From: Spirodela intermedia
Taxonomy: Eukaryota; Streptophyta; Magnoliopsida; Alismatales; Araceae
Assembly (NCBI GenBank): GCA_902729315.2
Contig: LR746281.1
Coordinates: 4,434,219 to 4,498,218 of the forward strand
DNA length: 64,000 bases
Direction of reading: 5' to 3'
Part shown: positions 10,992 through 23,100 of the stretch, piece after piece
Layout of the letters: every line of letters starts with the position of its first letter
Position numbering within the stretch: position 1 is the stretch's first letter
Program-made: the position numbers and the translations under genes
Notes under the pieces: model-generated
The model's database searches: none
The model's input: the letters and a program-made list of their open reading frames with translations, nothing else
Told to the model about the DNA's origin: nothing

Positions 10992-13215
10992 ATGGACGGG
11001 ATGGCGGTGATCGGCTCCATCGTGACAAGGAGGGTGGACGCGGCGGAGGCCCGAAAGTGGGTGGTGCTGGTGGCGACGATCTGGATCCAGGCCTTCACGG
11101 GGACCAACTTCGACTTCTCGGCCTACTCCTCCCAGCTCAAGTCAGTGCTGGGGATCTCGCAGGTGCAGCTCAACTACCTAGCCGTCGCCTCCGACCTAGG
11201 CAAGGCCCTGGGCTGGTCCTCCGGCCTGGCCCTCCTCTTCCTCCCGCTTCCGCTGGTTCTCTTCGCCGCCGCCGGGATGGGCCTCGCCGGCTACGGCCTC
11301 CAGTGGCTCGTCATCACCGGCCGCATCTCCCTCTCTTACATCTCCGTAAGTCTCTCCCCCCCCCCCAACTCCCCCTCTTCCTCGCGAGATCTCCGTAAGT
11401 CTATTTGCACAGCCGCCGCTTCCTCCTCCGCCGGCGACCGCCGGCGACGGTGATCGTCGCCGTCGGGTTGGGCGAATGCTCTCTCCCGACTTTTTATTTT
11501 ATACGGACCTGGCCCACTACGACAGCTGACTGGCCGCTGCTGCCGCCGGAGAACCGTTGAAACTAGCGGATACCGAACAAACACGTGGCGTCCTCGCGTG
11601 AGGCGCCAATCCCTGTCAAAGATGGCGCAGCCTCTCCGACTGCGTGTGGCCGCCGGAGAGCGACAAGCGGCGGGGCTCACTGTTTTCATGTGATGATAAA
11701 TATATTCTCATCCTCGGTTTTTATTAAAACTGTTTCCGTGTCTTCTCGAAAAAGATTTATTGATGTCGTTGAACATTGCGGCGGTAGGTCTTCTCCCTGT
11801 GCTTGCTGGCGGGGTGCAGCATCTGCTGGTTCAACACGGTGTGCTTCATCCTCTGTATCCGCAACTTCTCGGTCAACCGCTCTCTCGCGCTCTCCCTCAC
11901 CATCAGCTTCAACGGCCTTTCCGCTGCGCTCTACACGCTTGTCGTCAACGCCGTCTCCTCCTCTGAATCTCTCTATTTGCTCCTCAACGCCGTCCTCCCC
12001 CTCGCCGCCTCTGCCGCCGCTCTGGCTCCCATCCTCTGCCAGCCTCCCAGCTCCTCCTCTTCCTCCTCCTCCTCCTCCGCCGCCGCCGTCACACAGTCCC
12101 CCCCCCCCGAGAGAACCCGCCAGGACTCCCACGTCTTCCTTCTGCTCAACGCCCTCGCCTTCCTCACCGGCCTCTACCTCCTCCTCCTCACCTCCTTCTC
12201 CTCCGGCACTGGCGCAGCCCGCTGCCTCCTCGCCGGCGCCCTCGCCCTCCTCGCACTCCCCCTCTTCACCCCCGGGGCCGTCTGCGCCCGCGACTGGGGA
12301 CGTCGCACCATCTACTCCAGCTTCAGCCGCCTCGACGGGGGTGGTTCCGGCTTCAACCTCGTCGACATCGACGATCTCGAGCAGCTTCACAAACCCCTTC
12401 TCGGCGCCACCCCGGGGAACGGCCACGCCGGCCCGCCGCCGGCGAAGAGCGGCGATAGCGGAGCGTGCTGCAGCCTGGGGACGGAAAGCCTGGTGGCGCT
12501 GGGGGAGGAGCACGGCGCGTGGCGACTGGTCAGGCGCGTGGACTTCTGGCTCTACTACATCTCCTACTTCTGCGGCGCCACCGTGGGGCTTGTCTACAGC
12601 AACAACATCGGCCAGATCGCGCAGTCCCTGAGCATGGCCTCCGACACGATCAAGCTGGTGGGCGTCTACTCCGCCTGCTCTTTCTTCGGTCGCCTGCTAT
12701 CTTCACTTCCGGACTTCCTCCGCGCCAAGGTCTACTTCGCGCGCACCGGCTGGTTGGCCCTCGCGGCGGCGCCGGCGCCAGCCACCTTCTTCCTTCTGGC
12801 CTGGGGGACGGGCGACGGCGTGTTACTGGCGGGGACGGCCGTTGTGGGGCTCAGCTCCGGGTTCTTCTTCGCGGCGGCGGTGTCTGTGACGTCGGAGCTG
12901 TTTGGCCCGGCCTCCATTGGAGTCAACCACAACATCCTCATCACCAACATACCACTCGGGTCACTGCTCTACGGACTTTTGGCGGCCCTCGTCTATGACG
13001 CCAACGGGCTGGTCACCGGCGCCGGCGAGGTGGCGGCGGCGGGCCTCGGAGGGGACGGCGCCATCGTCTGCATGGGGCGGCGGTGCTACGCCGCAACGTT
13101 CATCTGGTGGGGGTGCATCTCGGCGGTGGGCCTGGCCTCCAGCGTCGCGCTGTTCCTGCGGACCAAGCCGGCCTACGACCGTTTTGAGCGAAACCGGGCG
13201 GCTCTATTCCCCTGA
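10992..13215 (+). CDS. Nodulin-like / major facilitator superfamily transporter (NFD4-like)
   Basis: Multi-pass membrane transporter of the plant nodulin-like MFS group. Two exons, 10992-11345 and 11788-13215, with a GT-AG phase-0 intron, give 593 aa, normal for the family. Exon 1 holds the nodulin-like N-terminus: KWVVLVATIWIQAFTGTNFD, then YSSQLKSVLGISQVQLNYLA, DLGKALGW and a long hydrophobic helix. Exon 2 supplies the rest of the first bundle (VFSLCLLAGCSICWFNTV), a Ser-rich cytosolic loop with ten consecutive Ser from a TCC repeat (about 12055-12085), and a long central loop. The second bundle begins at RVDFWLYYISYFCGATVGL and includes SMASDTIKLVGVYSACSFFGR. It ends with a charged tail, RTKPAYDRFERNR. 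About 12 helices are expected. The substrate cannot be read from the sequence. Coding GC content is very high. An in-frame Met at 11001 is an alternative start. Confidence 0.9.
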
Positions 13216-14608
13216 CGGCGTTTGAGCCAATGCAGAAATTTGGTGTACATAGCATTTTATAACGCCAACTGAGGACGAAATAAGTTAAACCAAAAATCAA
13301 GCAATATGCAAGAAATTCCCCATTTTACTTTTTTAGTTTCAATAAGGGCTTCCCGGTCGACCGGTGGTTATCCTTGGAGCCAATTAGGCTCCTCCTCTTC
13401 CTTGTTATACTTCTTAAGGTCGTTTGCTAGGCTTATTCATAGACCCAGTTGAGCGACCTCGGATAAGCACCCGTTGTTGGTCTGATAGAATTCTTTCTTT
13501 CTTAGGGTTTTAGTCTTTGCTCGTCGAGTTGACCCCTCACACCTTCAGCTGGCTAGGGTTTTAGATTTCAACTCGAAGAAAGGAGAGAGATGCTATGAGC
13601 AGGCTTTAATTGGTATTTTTGCTGTTGCCGAGGACACTGTGGAAGTCGGTACGAAACAAAGATGTGAGTTGGATCCTCAAGCAAGATAAGAAAAACCCTG
13701 AAAAATAGTGGACTCTACTCAAGGCATTTCATTCTAGAATGCTCTTAGATATGCACAAAGCAGCTCTAAATTCCTTCAAAGTAAGATGTGAAGAGAAATT
13801 CTTCTAACGTAAGATATTTTTCACATAAAAGGGAACAGTATCCAAGCCTTAAAATTCTATTAAACTGAATATTGGGCCCTATGGGCGGCCACCCAGATGA
13901 GTCTTCTTGACATTTTCCCTTCTACTCTCTGCTTGCGCCTTAGACGCCGTCAAGGCAATCCGTGCTTCATGGGAGTCGATGCTAAAATCGTTCAAGTTAG
14001 AAGATGAATCTCAACAAAAAAGAAGATGTAAGTAGTAAAGTGATCACGCACCGAGACGAACATGTGTAACCTTTTGTGATTGGATGATTAAATTGCCGTT
14101 GTCAGGCTCTTCGTGATGGCTAATGGGCTGGTCACTAAAACCATTGTTTGCATCCCATTCTCGTCACAATGGGCATGAACAGTGCTGATGGATATAATAC
14201 CAACGAGGTACGGTGGCAGCTCCTTTGGCTGGAGTTGTACGTTTGACCGCTGACTCTGCCGTCGGGCCCCGCTGTTTTGCCCTAGGCCGACGCGGTTAGC
14301 TTGGTACTCCTGAGAACCCGCTCTATAAACTCCTCTGTATCCGGAATCCGTTGTTTATCGGCCGGCATAATCGGATATGCTGTTATCTCCGATCTTTCGG
14401 ACGGGCGGGATTGAGATCTACAGAGGAGGATGATGATGAAGATGATATTTACGGTGGTTGCCAGGTAATCCCGCGATCACAACGGAAACAGACCAGAGAA
14501 AGCTGGCTTCCTCTCCGCATCGAACTCAACGGAGAAAGCTCGAAACGGACGTGGGGAGAGACTCAGATGCGCATTTGACGTCAGGGATAACCTCTAGGAG
14601 GTATCTCT
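13216..14608. other. Intergenic region between the MFS and SWEET genes
   Basis: No gene recognised. A perfect 12-bp palindrome CCGGTCGACCGG sits at 13353-13364. Positions 13350-14100 have the mixed look of an old mobile-element fragment without recognisable domains. A TATA-like CTATAAAC is near 14321. Confidence 0.5.
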
Positions 14609-14619
14609 CAAGATATATA
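14609..14619 (+). promoter_or_regulatory. Candidate TATA box of the SWEET gene
   Basis: CAAGATATATAG lies about 50 bp upstream of the 40-bp minisatellite and about 360 bp upstream of the ATG. If used, the minisatellite would lie inside the transcribed 5' leader. An alternative TATA-like site (CTATAAAC) is near 14321. Confidence 0.45.
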
Positions 14620-14662
14620 GCTCCTCCCTCCTCTCTTTCTTCCTTCTTGTGAGCATCTTCTG

Positions 14663-14941
14663 CCTGTTTCTCTCCTCTCCCTTCCATCTTCCGCCTCTTC
14701 TGCCTGTCTCTCTCCTCTCCCTTCCATCCTCCGCCTCTTCTGCCTCTCTCTCTCCTTTCCCTTCCATCCTCCGCCTCTTCTACCTGTTTCTCTCCTCTCC
14801 CATCCATCCTCCGCCTCTTCTACCTGTTTCTCTCCTCTCCCATCCATCCTGCGCCTCTTCTACCTGTTCTCTCCTCTCCCATCCATCCTCCGCCTCTTCT
14901 ACCTGTTTCTCTCCTCTCCCTTCCATCCTCCGCCTCTTCTC
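14663..14941 (+). repeat. 40-bp pyrimidine-rich minisatellite, seven copies, in the SWEET leader
   Basis: Seven head-to-tail copies of a 40-bp unit start with CCTGTTTCTCTCCTCTCCC and end with CCGCCTCTTCT. Six copies are exactly 40 bp and the sixth is 39 bp. Copies differ by a few substitutions, and copies 4-6 share an A for T change (CCCATCC). The array ends 35 bp before the SWEET ATG and is almost purely C+T on the coding strand. Confidence 0.93.
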
Positions 14942-14976
14942 CTTCTGCGGTCGGAAGAAGCCCGAGAAGGTCGAAG

Positions 14977-16214
14977 ATGGTGAGCACCGACGCCGCCAGA
15001 AACATCGTCGGGATCATTGGTACGTAAGAGCCGCACGGTTTCCCATGATGATCCCCTTTTATATGGAACAAGAGGTCCTTCGTCAAGGTTTTTCTTTTGC
15101 GCAGTCATTCTCTCTCATTTATGTTTTCTTTCTCTCTCTAGGGAATGTGATCTCCTTCGGACTCTTCCTCTCCCCAGTGTAAGTTCCTCTATCCAGCCCT
15201 AAAAGATTCCTCTGCAAGACCTAGCGAGGTTTGTGTTCTTACGTGAGATGCGGCAGGCCGACTTTCTACAAGATATGGAGGAGGAAAGCGGTGGAAGACT
15301 TCTCACCCATCCCCTACCTCGCCACCTTCCTCAACTGCATGATGTGGATCTTCTACGGGATCCCCGTCGTCCACCCGCACAGCCTCCTCGTCGTCACCAT
15401 CAACGGCACCGGCCTCGCCCTCGAGACAATCTACCTCATCATCTTCCTCCTCTACTCCACCCCCTCCAGGAGGGTGACGACCGAAGACTAAATCCTTCCG
15501 CTAAATCTGCTGTGTTTAGTCCATCCACCTATCTCAGACGCTGTTCTGTCCTCCCGATGGCTTCTCAGTGTAGGGTTCTCCAGTACATCACTGCGGAGTT
15601 GGCGTTCATGGCGGCGGTGGTGGTCGGCGTCCTCATGGGCTCTCACACGCACGAGAAGAGGTCCCTCATTGTCGGCGTGATGTGCGTCATCTTCGGCACC
15701 TGCATGTACGCCTCTCCCCTGGCCGCCATGGTAAGCTAGACTTTTCGAACCCCATGTCTCTCTCTCTAACCATCTATCTATCTATCGATCGATCTCTATC
15801 TATCCATTTGAACTCCATGGATGGGAATGGGAATGGACCATTTGATGGGCAGAGGAACGTGGTGAAGACGAGGAGCGTAAAGTACATGCCCTTCTGGCTC
15901 TCCCTGGCTTCCTTTCTGAACGGCATCTGCTGGACGCTCTACGCGCTCATCCGCTTCGACATCTTCATCACGGTGAGTCCGCTCTCCCCGCCGCCGGCCC
16001 TCCCTGGCTGAGATCATCGCTTCATCTCGTTCGTTACCATTGCCTGCAGATCCCCAACGGCCTTGGAGCGCTCTTCGGGGCGGCGCAGCTGGTGCTGTAC
16101 GTCTGCTACTGCGGGTCTACCCCAAGGGACGAGCCCAAGGCGGAGATCCAGCTGCCGACGGCGACGGGGGCCGCCCACAATGATGGCGGCGTATCTTCCA
16201 TCTCCGTTCAGTGA
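14977..16214 (+). CDS. SWEET4: SWEET sugar transporter, clade II (SWEET4-like)
   Basis: Bidirectional sugar uniporter of the plasma membrane with two MtN3/saliva three-helix bundles joined by a linker helix (seven helices). Six exons: 14977-15019, 15142-15178, 15257-15473, 15569-15730, 15853-15972 and 16050-16214. The total is 744 nt or 247 aa, typical for SWEETs. The start reads [20 protein letters not shown]. The first bundle includes [36 protein letters not shown] and [13 protein letters not shown]. The second includes [43 protein letters not shown] and [13 protein letters not shown]. The motif set and the short tail fit clade II (hexose-type) rather than the sucrose-exporting clade III, so the number 4 is by similarity only. 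Exon 4 starts at the TGT of 15569, the only acceptor that keeps phase; this gives an unusual RRCR junction to check against RNA. A TCTA-type microsatellite (15770-15806) lies in intron 4. Confidence 0.92.
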
Positions 16215-19200
16215 CCCTCGTGGTCTTCTTGTCCCTGCGGCCAGAAGGATGACTGCGGAGTTCTCAATTTTTCCTGGCTCTCTGTTTAATTTTCAGTCCT
16301 TTCTTCGTTGGACAGTAGATTTTCTGGTTGTCCTCTTACAAACCCTAGGTCAGCTCGTACTCTCTCTCGCCTGGTACCTTCAGATATTCCGCTGCAACTG
16401 GAGATTAACTATTTACTCAAGATAGTAGGGGAAAGATATCGCTTGCATCGACTCTCTGGATTCTCGAATCGGAATTACCCTTCGATCATGGCTTGACAAG
16501 GTATCTCGGTTCTGCACGGAGATTTGACAAATTCTTTCTAACTTCACTCTGCATATTATGAACTTTCGTTTGGTTCCTGGTTTGCAAAACGTACATATGG
16601 TAGTTCAATCGAGAGGAATAAACATAGAAGAGAACAGCTAATGAAGGCGAATGACCCTTGGTAAAAATGGTGTGCATTTAATTAAAAAATTATCATTTGG
16701 TAAATATGTTTACCACTAATTGGATAATTGAGCACGTTAACTCTTCAATTTTTCCTCTTTGGCGCTCGTAAGCTCACACCTTCTCTTAAAAGCCTCAATG
16801 TGGGTCTGCACACAACGGATATTAAGAATATTCACGATTTTATTCAACACTAAAAAACACCGATATTTTTGGATAGAAATAGCGTAAGAACTCTTATGAG
16901 GGGGAACCAACTCAAACATAGTTTTCATTTATTTTAAAAATAAAATTTTGTTTCTTGCAATGACTATATGTTGAATGATTGTGTACTTACATTATGTGTA
17001 TCATGCGCTTTTGATGATCACAGGCTCATGTTTACATCTCATGTGATTTCTCAATTGATGAAACAAGAAATTGACATAAATTACAAATATCAAAGGTGTT
17101 GTTCACAGTGAGGGTACGTGAACTAATCTCCTATCTATCCTACTCAAAGATATGTGGCCTAGCTTCCTTGATATGCCCTTGATATGAGCCAATACATCAT
17201 TGTAAAATAACTATTACTATTCAATAGATACTTTTCAGATATTATTTCATCAATATTTTGTAGTATTATTTCATTCAATGGCCTCTTTCAAAGAATTCTC
17301 ACATTTACAATCAATCACAAATGTAGCTGATGCTAACTTTTTCTCTTAGGGGGAGACATGAGTGAACCCCTTAAATAAGATCAACATCATATTTTATGTT
17401 TTATGGAAAAATGCCGAAGGGATTAGCAAGTTCCATCCCTTGAGATAAAATAATAGACAAGCCATGAGGACAACTACTAGTTCTCAATATCGTTAGTTTA
17501 AAGATTTTGATGTTGAAAAATAATCATAAGAAGATAAGATTAAAATTTTCTCACAAAAATACTATTATTGACTTATTATGTGATGAAGTTGTAAATCGTT
17601 AGATCTAGTCTATTGACTATTGCATTATGTTTTCTAGATATAACAAAATGAAAAGAAATATAATATAAGATATATATATATAAATTAAAATTCAAAAAAA
17701 ATAGAAAGAAGAAACTGAAAGGGAGTGTATGATGTATAGACCTATTGCATAGACTAAGATAAGGTTAAAAATTTTCTGAAGATAGAAAAACAGATCTGCT
17801 CTAAGAAGTTTAATATGTCACACATCTCAAAAGATCAAAGAAAAATCCATAGAATAAGTTAGCCAAAATATGGTCAAATTAAAAATGTGATTGCACAAAT
17901 TAATTGATGAGTTTACCTAGATGTGAACCTAAATAATATTTGATAGATGGAATTTCAAAGATTTTAATTCTAATGTTCAAGTTTTTGAGATCTATGGTGA
18001 TCCCATTATAAGGTTTCAAATAGATTATCAATGATAGATTGGACTGACGTGACTTAGTCATTATATAGTAAATCACACAAATTTAAAATTTATCAAAATT
18101 AGAAAATACGTTTTTTTTATATTTAGAAGTATTTATAAAAATATATATTGATTATAATTCAATAAAACTTTAAAAAAAAGTATTAATTTTTCAAATTGAC
18201 CACAATGATGTAATATAATATCCGGTAATTATTCAGAATTTAAATCAAAGAATAATATTTTCTATGAGTTTTATAGTAGTAAATAAAAAGAAAATATATT
18301 TAAAATTCACAAAAAGAGAAATAAGGGCACAGATGTCAGGATGACATCAGCACTTGGCAAACGTAAATTAGGAAAAAATAGAGTTCCACTTGGTGATTCT
18401 TACGTAAATGATTACAGACAATTTAATTGATCAAATTAAGATCTATAAAAGATGAAAGAATCGTAATTGAATGAAGTATACCTTAGTAAATTTAAATCAC
18501 ACAAATTATCACTAAATGAACTAGAAAGTAAGTTGAAAGTAGGAAAATAGAATTTCAATATCACATCGGCGATATGTTGGCCATGCATTAGAATCCTAAG
18601 CGTTCGAGAAAATCGTCATATAGTGTCTATGGCCTCAAAGATTCTCCTTAGACAAGGATGACGTGGGCAATCTCTAGATCTCCTTGTGAAGTCTAGAGAT
18701 CAATGAAATAGGTTGTCGAACTATCTCTCGTGGCTATCACTCGATAGAGTGGGAAAATGACGACTTTGCGGCTCTCTAGTGACTGTCACTCGACAGACAA
18801 GAGTTGGATGGAGGTGGGGCACGTGTCAGGAAGCTTCATCCTCAGGTCTACGCAATAAGAGGAGGCTCTTCATCACATCTGGTACGCTCCCAAGAAGTGG
18901 CAACTTGTCTCCCAACGGATTGCCTCTTCTCGACGACGGCTTATTTGTCGATCAATCGAATATACTTTACTTGATAGATTCACGATCTTTTTATTGTAAA
19001 TCATTTAATAATTTTAATAATAATACTTCGTGAATCGCATTGATGAGATTTTCACCAATGATCCAGTGATTCTAGTTGCTTAATTCTTCACTGATGATCG
19101 TAGGAAAGTCGCGATAATCAGATAAAAAATATGAGTTTTGACTTTGGGAAAATTCAAACCCATACCGATTGCCCACCCCTTTCTAGAGAAGGTGTGATGC

Positions 19201-19974
19201 AGATTTAGTCCCACATCAGTTGTGTGCCAAAGTTTCTAACGAATATATAGTAATATTATATTTTCAATTAAGTTTCCTTTTCACATGTGTATGACCACTC
19301 TTTACCCCAAGTCAGCTGGCCATTAGTGATGTGGAAGAAGAATGACACACACGTGTCCCATCAGTCCAAGCTGCTCGAGCCCCTACTTATGCCTACTCTT
19401 TGATTGTGCTTTCGACCCACTTGTAGGCCCAGCTAGTTGGTGGGTTCCCCCATTTTGTTTTATTTTTATTTTTATTTCTCTTTTCATTTATCTCAAAAGT
19501 AAGATTATAAAAATCATACAAATTCATATAAAATCACATAATTATCTAAAAATTCACAGTAATTAATTGAAAATCACTTTTTACACTTTGACACAAATAT
19601 AAGTCTATTTATCATGAGTTAAGGTTAAAATTATATTATTTACTAATTATTAACTCATGATAATGAAGACTTATCATGGACTCACTAACCAATTTTACAA
19701 TCTCTCATCAAGGCTCAATTGTAAGAACATTTTTGTCAAAAGGGCTTTCAAATAACTCATCAATTAGATTAATCAAGTCGATGTCAACCAAGTATGTCAA
19801 CTTAAGCTAGTTATTGGTTATTCAAGCTAGTCTATGTTGACCAATCTATCATTGATAATAAATAAATTCAAAAAATTATATTCTTGAAATCTTCATATGT
19901 TAAGTTTAATACATTATCATATAGTTGGTATATAAGTACAAAAATCAGGCATCAACACATGTGACGAGAATCTA
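16215..19974. other. AT-rich intergenic DNA, no gene recognised
   Basis: Positions 16215-16480 probably include the SWEET 3' UTR. The rest is AT-rich with dense stops in all frames. Positions 18540-19250 are more balanced in composition and look like part of a mobile element, but no coding domain or terminal repeat could be recognised. Confidence 0.6.
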
Positions 19975-20900
19975 AAAAATCAAGAAATATTAAGTCGCTT
20001 GTAAGATTCAAATTTAGAACTCAAGTGATGAAAAGATAGAAGCTTCAATGAGAAAAATATATAAACATTAATGAATTTTAAGTTATGTGCAGGATTTGAA
20101 GTTGGAACTATAGTAACATGAAAGTCGGTAGTCTCATCAAGTAAAACACTTGAAAATTATGGAAAAACAAAGACACCAACAAGATTCAAACTTGAAGCCT
20201 ACACAATGACAAGTTGAAAAGTTGAGTGAAGAAATCTGTGAAAAATCAGATCATCAATATCTCCAGCAAGACTCTAACTCAATAGCTATATAATGAAAAA
20301 TCTAAAGTGTCTGCGAAAAGTAATCAAAAAGTCGTGAAAATAAGAGAAGTTTTTGCCACAATTTGAATGGTGACATATCGACAAAACACAGATAAAATGA
20401 CAAATTAGATAAACTTATTTGGACAACCCTAAAAGTAAAGATAATCATTGATAACTTACAAATATTTAGACCAAGTTTTAAACATAAAAAATTTGAGAAT
20501 AGTAAACTTCGTAATAAGGAACAAGCAAAGGTCATTATTACATATTTTTAATGATGACACATCAAAAAAATACTTTGAGATAATGATAAGCTTAATGACC
20601 TTATTTGAACTCAATTCTAAAAATAAAAATGTTAGTTGATATGTCAAAAATCTCCAAATAAAGTCTCAAGTACAATAGATATAAGGATAACAAATTTGAA
20701 AGTACAGAATAATCACAGATCATTGCCATGAATTTTGGATGGTGACATGCTGGAAGAATACGTGGAGATAATGTCAAACTTAGAAACTTTATTTGAGCTC
20801 AAATTTTAAATAAAAAATATATGTTGATAAGTTACAAATCTCCTAAAAAAATCTCAAGTACAATAGATGTGAGAATTGTAAGTTTTAATGAAAAAAATGA
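19975..20900 (+). repeat. Degenerate tandem satellite, ~88-bp and ~185-bp periods
   Basis: Four loose copies of an ~88-bp unit begin near 20001, 20092, 20177 and 20262 (shared pattern AAGATTCAAACTTGAA..CA.AATGA). Three copies of a longer unit follow, with phase markers GGTGACATATC (20369), GATGACACATC (20553) and GGTGACATGCT (20741), that is periods of 184 and 188 bp. The block TCTCAAGTACAATAGAT recurs near 20665 and 20857. The longer unit is about twice the shorter, suggesting a dimeric higher-order unit of one old satellite family. Confidence 0.6.
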
Positions 20901-21499
20901 GCAAAGGTCACTAACACATCAATTCCAAAGCAATGTGAAGATTTTGAATTTACTTGTCTATTTTCAAATAATAAAACGATAAGAGAATGTTGGAGAATAA
21001 GAGGAAAGAGATTACAAAGAAGAAAAACTAATTAAAAGGACATCTATATCACATATATTCACATTTAAAGAAACATTTTTCTTCATCTATCAAAGTTTAG
21101 TTACTGTGCTATTCAACAAAAAATAGAAAGCTACATTAATACTTGATTTGACAGTACTTATACAAGTCAACAATTTACTTCAAAATTTGACTCTTTCTTT
21201 AGGCCCTGATGTACCCAAGTAGTGAATGGAGAGAGGTTTAGGCTAAGGCATATGGTGTTGAGAGACTAGTGGTGCCTAAGAAGGATATGATCTTTGTGGA
21301 GATCAAGCTGGTGCAATTAAGCTATTAATCCCATGAAATCAATGTGTACATCTAAAAGAAAATAGTAAACTTCAATTAAAAAAAGCCTTCAGGACTAGAA
21401 GTAGTTGATAATTCTCTAAATTATATGATTAAAGATATCAATTTTTATACATGTTTATGCTTTATTTTATTAAAAAGCACACATTGATATAATTTTCAG

Positions 21500-23100
21500 A
21501 AAAACAAAGTACTTTGTATTTAGATTAAGTTATTGATATGTATTTGAAAATAAAATGTTAAATGTAATCGTTCATTATGTTGGATAAATATGAAAATTTT
21601 AATATTTAGAATTATGGAACAATTTGACATGTTTTTATAATTTTTATTTAGCTTCTTAATTTTTATTTCTAAATTTAATGAAATTTTCCGAAATTTTAGG
21701 ATATTTTCCCGATTTTTTATGAATTTATTATGATGAAAATAATAAAATAATAGCGAGGGGAGCGACAGGCTGACCGTTAACCCGCCTGTCGCGCGGGGAG
21801 CCGACTGGAAAAGTCGGAAAATGCCGGAAAAATCGGGAAAAATCAGAAGTAAACGAACGATGATACTAAAATTGTGATTTCTCTGTGAATACTGGTCAGA
21901 TTGATCTGAAATTTGAAATATATATATTATGGAATGATTATATATGCTAAAAAATGTCATTTTTATAGGATTGGAGTGTGAAACGAGAATTAAAGACTGA
22001 AGACGAAAAATAAGAAAAAACGGTTAAATCAAAACTAAATGAGAGATTTTCGGATCTAAGGGTGGGTAAAATGAGGCTCTTTGCTCCTCTGGAGAAGGAG
22101 GGGCTGTTTCTCTGGAAGCCAGAGGGTCAGGAGACATGGAAAGGCGAGGGAGAAGGCTGAAGAGCAAAGGAAACATGGAGGGGGATCTCAAAAGTAAGGG
22201 GTCTGAGATCAATAGAGTTCATTATATTTCTAATTTTAATTATTGTTTCATTTCATTTCTCTTTGTGTTCTTTGGGTGACATACATTGATCATAAAGACT
22301 TTACTTTCGAATTCATTTAATTTAAGTATTTTTTATTCTCATTTTCTTGGGTGACAAACAAGGAAAGGGGAATACTTTCATTTTTGTTCTTAGTTTTCAT
22401 CATTACGAATTTAGTTAAACATAAGATTTTAATTACATGTAATTTCTTTTCTCATCCTTGATTACATGCAAATAAAGGAAGATATTTTTATTCGAAGTCA
22501 TAAGATTTAATCTAGATTTTACTTAGTTCTAAAGGACTTTGCTATAGGATGATCATCAAAGTCTGATTTTAGTTTTAACTTTTGATTTTGATAACAATTT
22601 TAATTATTTTTGTTTACCCTTGATTGACCACCAAGGTGTTTCTACATTTTCTTTATTTTAATTTTATTTTAGATCTTAATTTTAATTATTCAAGACATTA
22701 TCCACGTCAATAGAAGTCATTCTATTGACAACCATCCTTCTCATCTTTTCATTCCATAACCCTTAATGTATTTTCCTCTATTCATAATTTAATCATCTCA
22801 TCATTAAAACCCTGTTCTGATTATTTAGAGTTGATAAGAGAAATGAATTTATGAAATTAATTATGAAAGGAGGATATAGAGTATTGAAGAGAAGATTGTA
22901 TTATTTATCTCATTCCATTTCATTATGTTTCTTTATTTTAGTTAGTATTTATATTAAAAAAATTAGAATCAAAATTAGTTCTTACCATCCTTGAGGATCG
23001 ACTTGAACTTGCACTAATACTATAATTTATTTAGAGAGTTTATGTGAATTTATATACTTTTATAATTATATTTTTGAAATAAATTAAAGAAAACTAATAT
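21500..23100. mobile_element. Possible LTR-retrotransposon remnant
   Basis: A block with internal inverted structure (21700-21850) is followed by a purine-rich stretch (22060-22210) and then sequence ending in CCTTGAGGATCGACTTGAAC, a type of phrase I associate with plant LTR elements. No protein domain or paired terminal repeats were found, so the call is tentative. Confidence 0.3.
21762..21792. repeat. Perfect 9-bp stem hairpin inside a larger inverted repeat
   Basis: GCGACAGGC (21762-21770) and its exact complement GCCTGTCGC (21784-21792) flank a 13-nt loop. Outside them, ATTTTCCCGATTTTT (about 21709-21723) pairs with AAAAATCGGGAAAAAT (about 21828-21843). This is a GC-rich island in very AT-rich DNA. 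Confidence 0.8.

Noticed and set aside
11585-12631. Long Ser/Pro-rich plus frame and a Glu/Gly-rich minus frame overlapping the transporter exon 2
   Set aside because: They are shadow frames of the GC-rich exon. The frame at 11788-13215 has the membrane-protein signature and splices in phase.
14526-15108. Gly/Glu/Arg-rich repeat proteins on the minus strand at the SWEET leader
   Set aside because: They are shadow frames of the 40-bp minisatellite, whose period is not a multiple of three.
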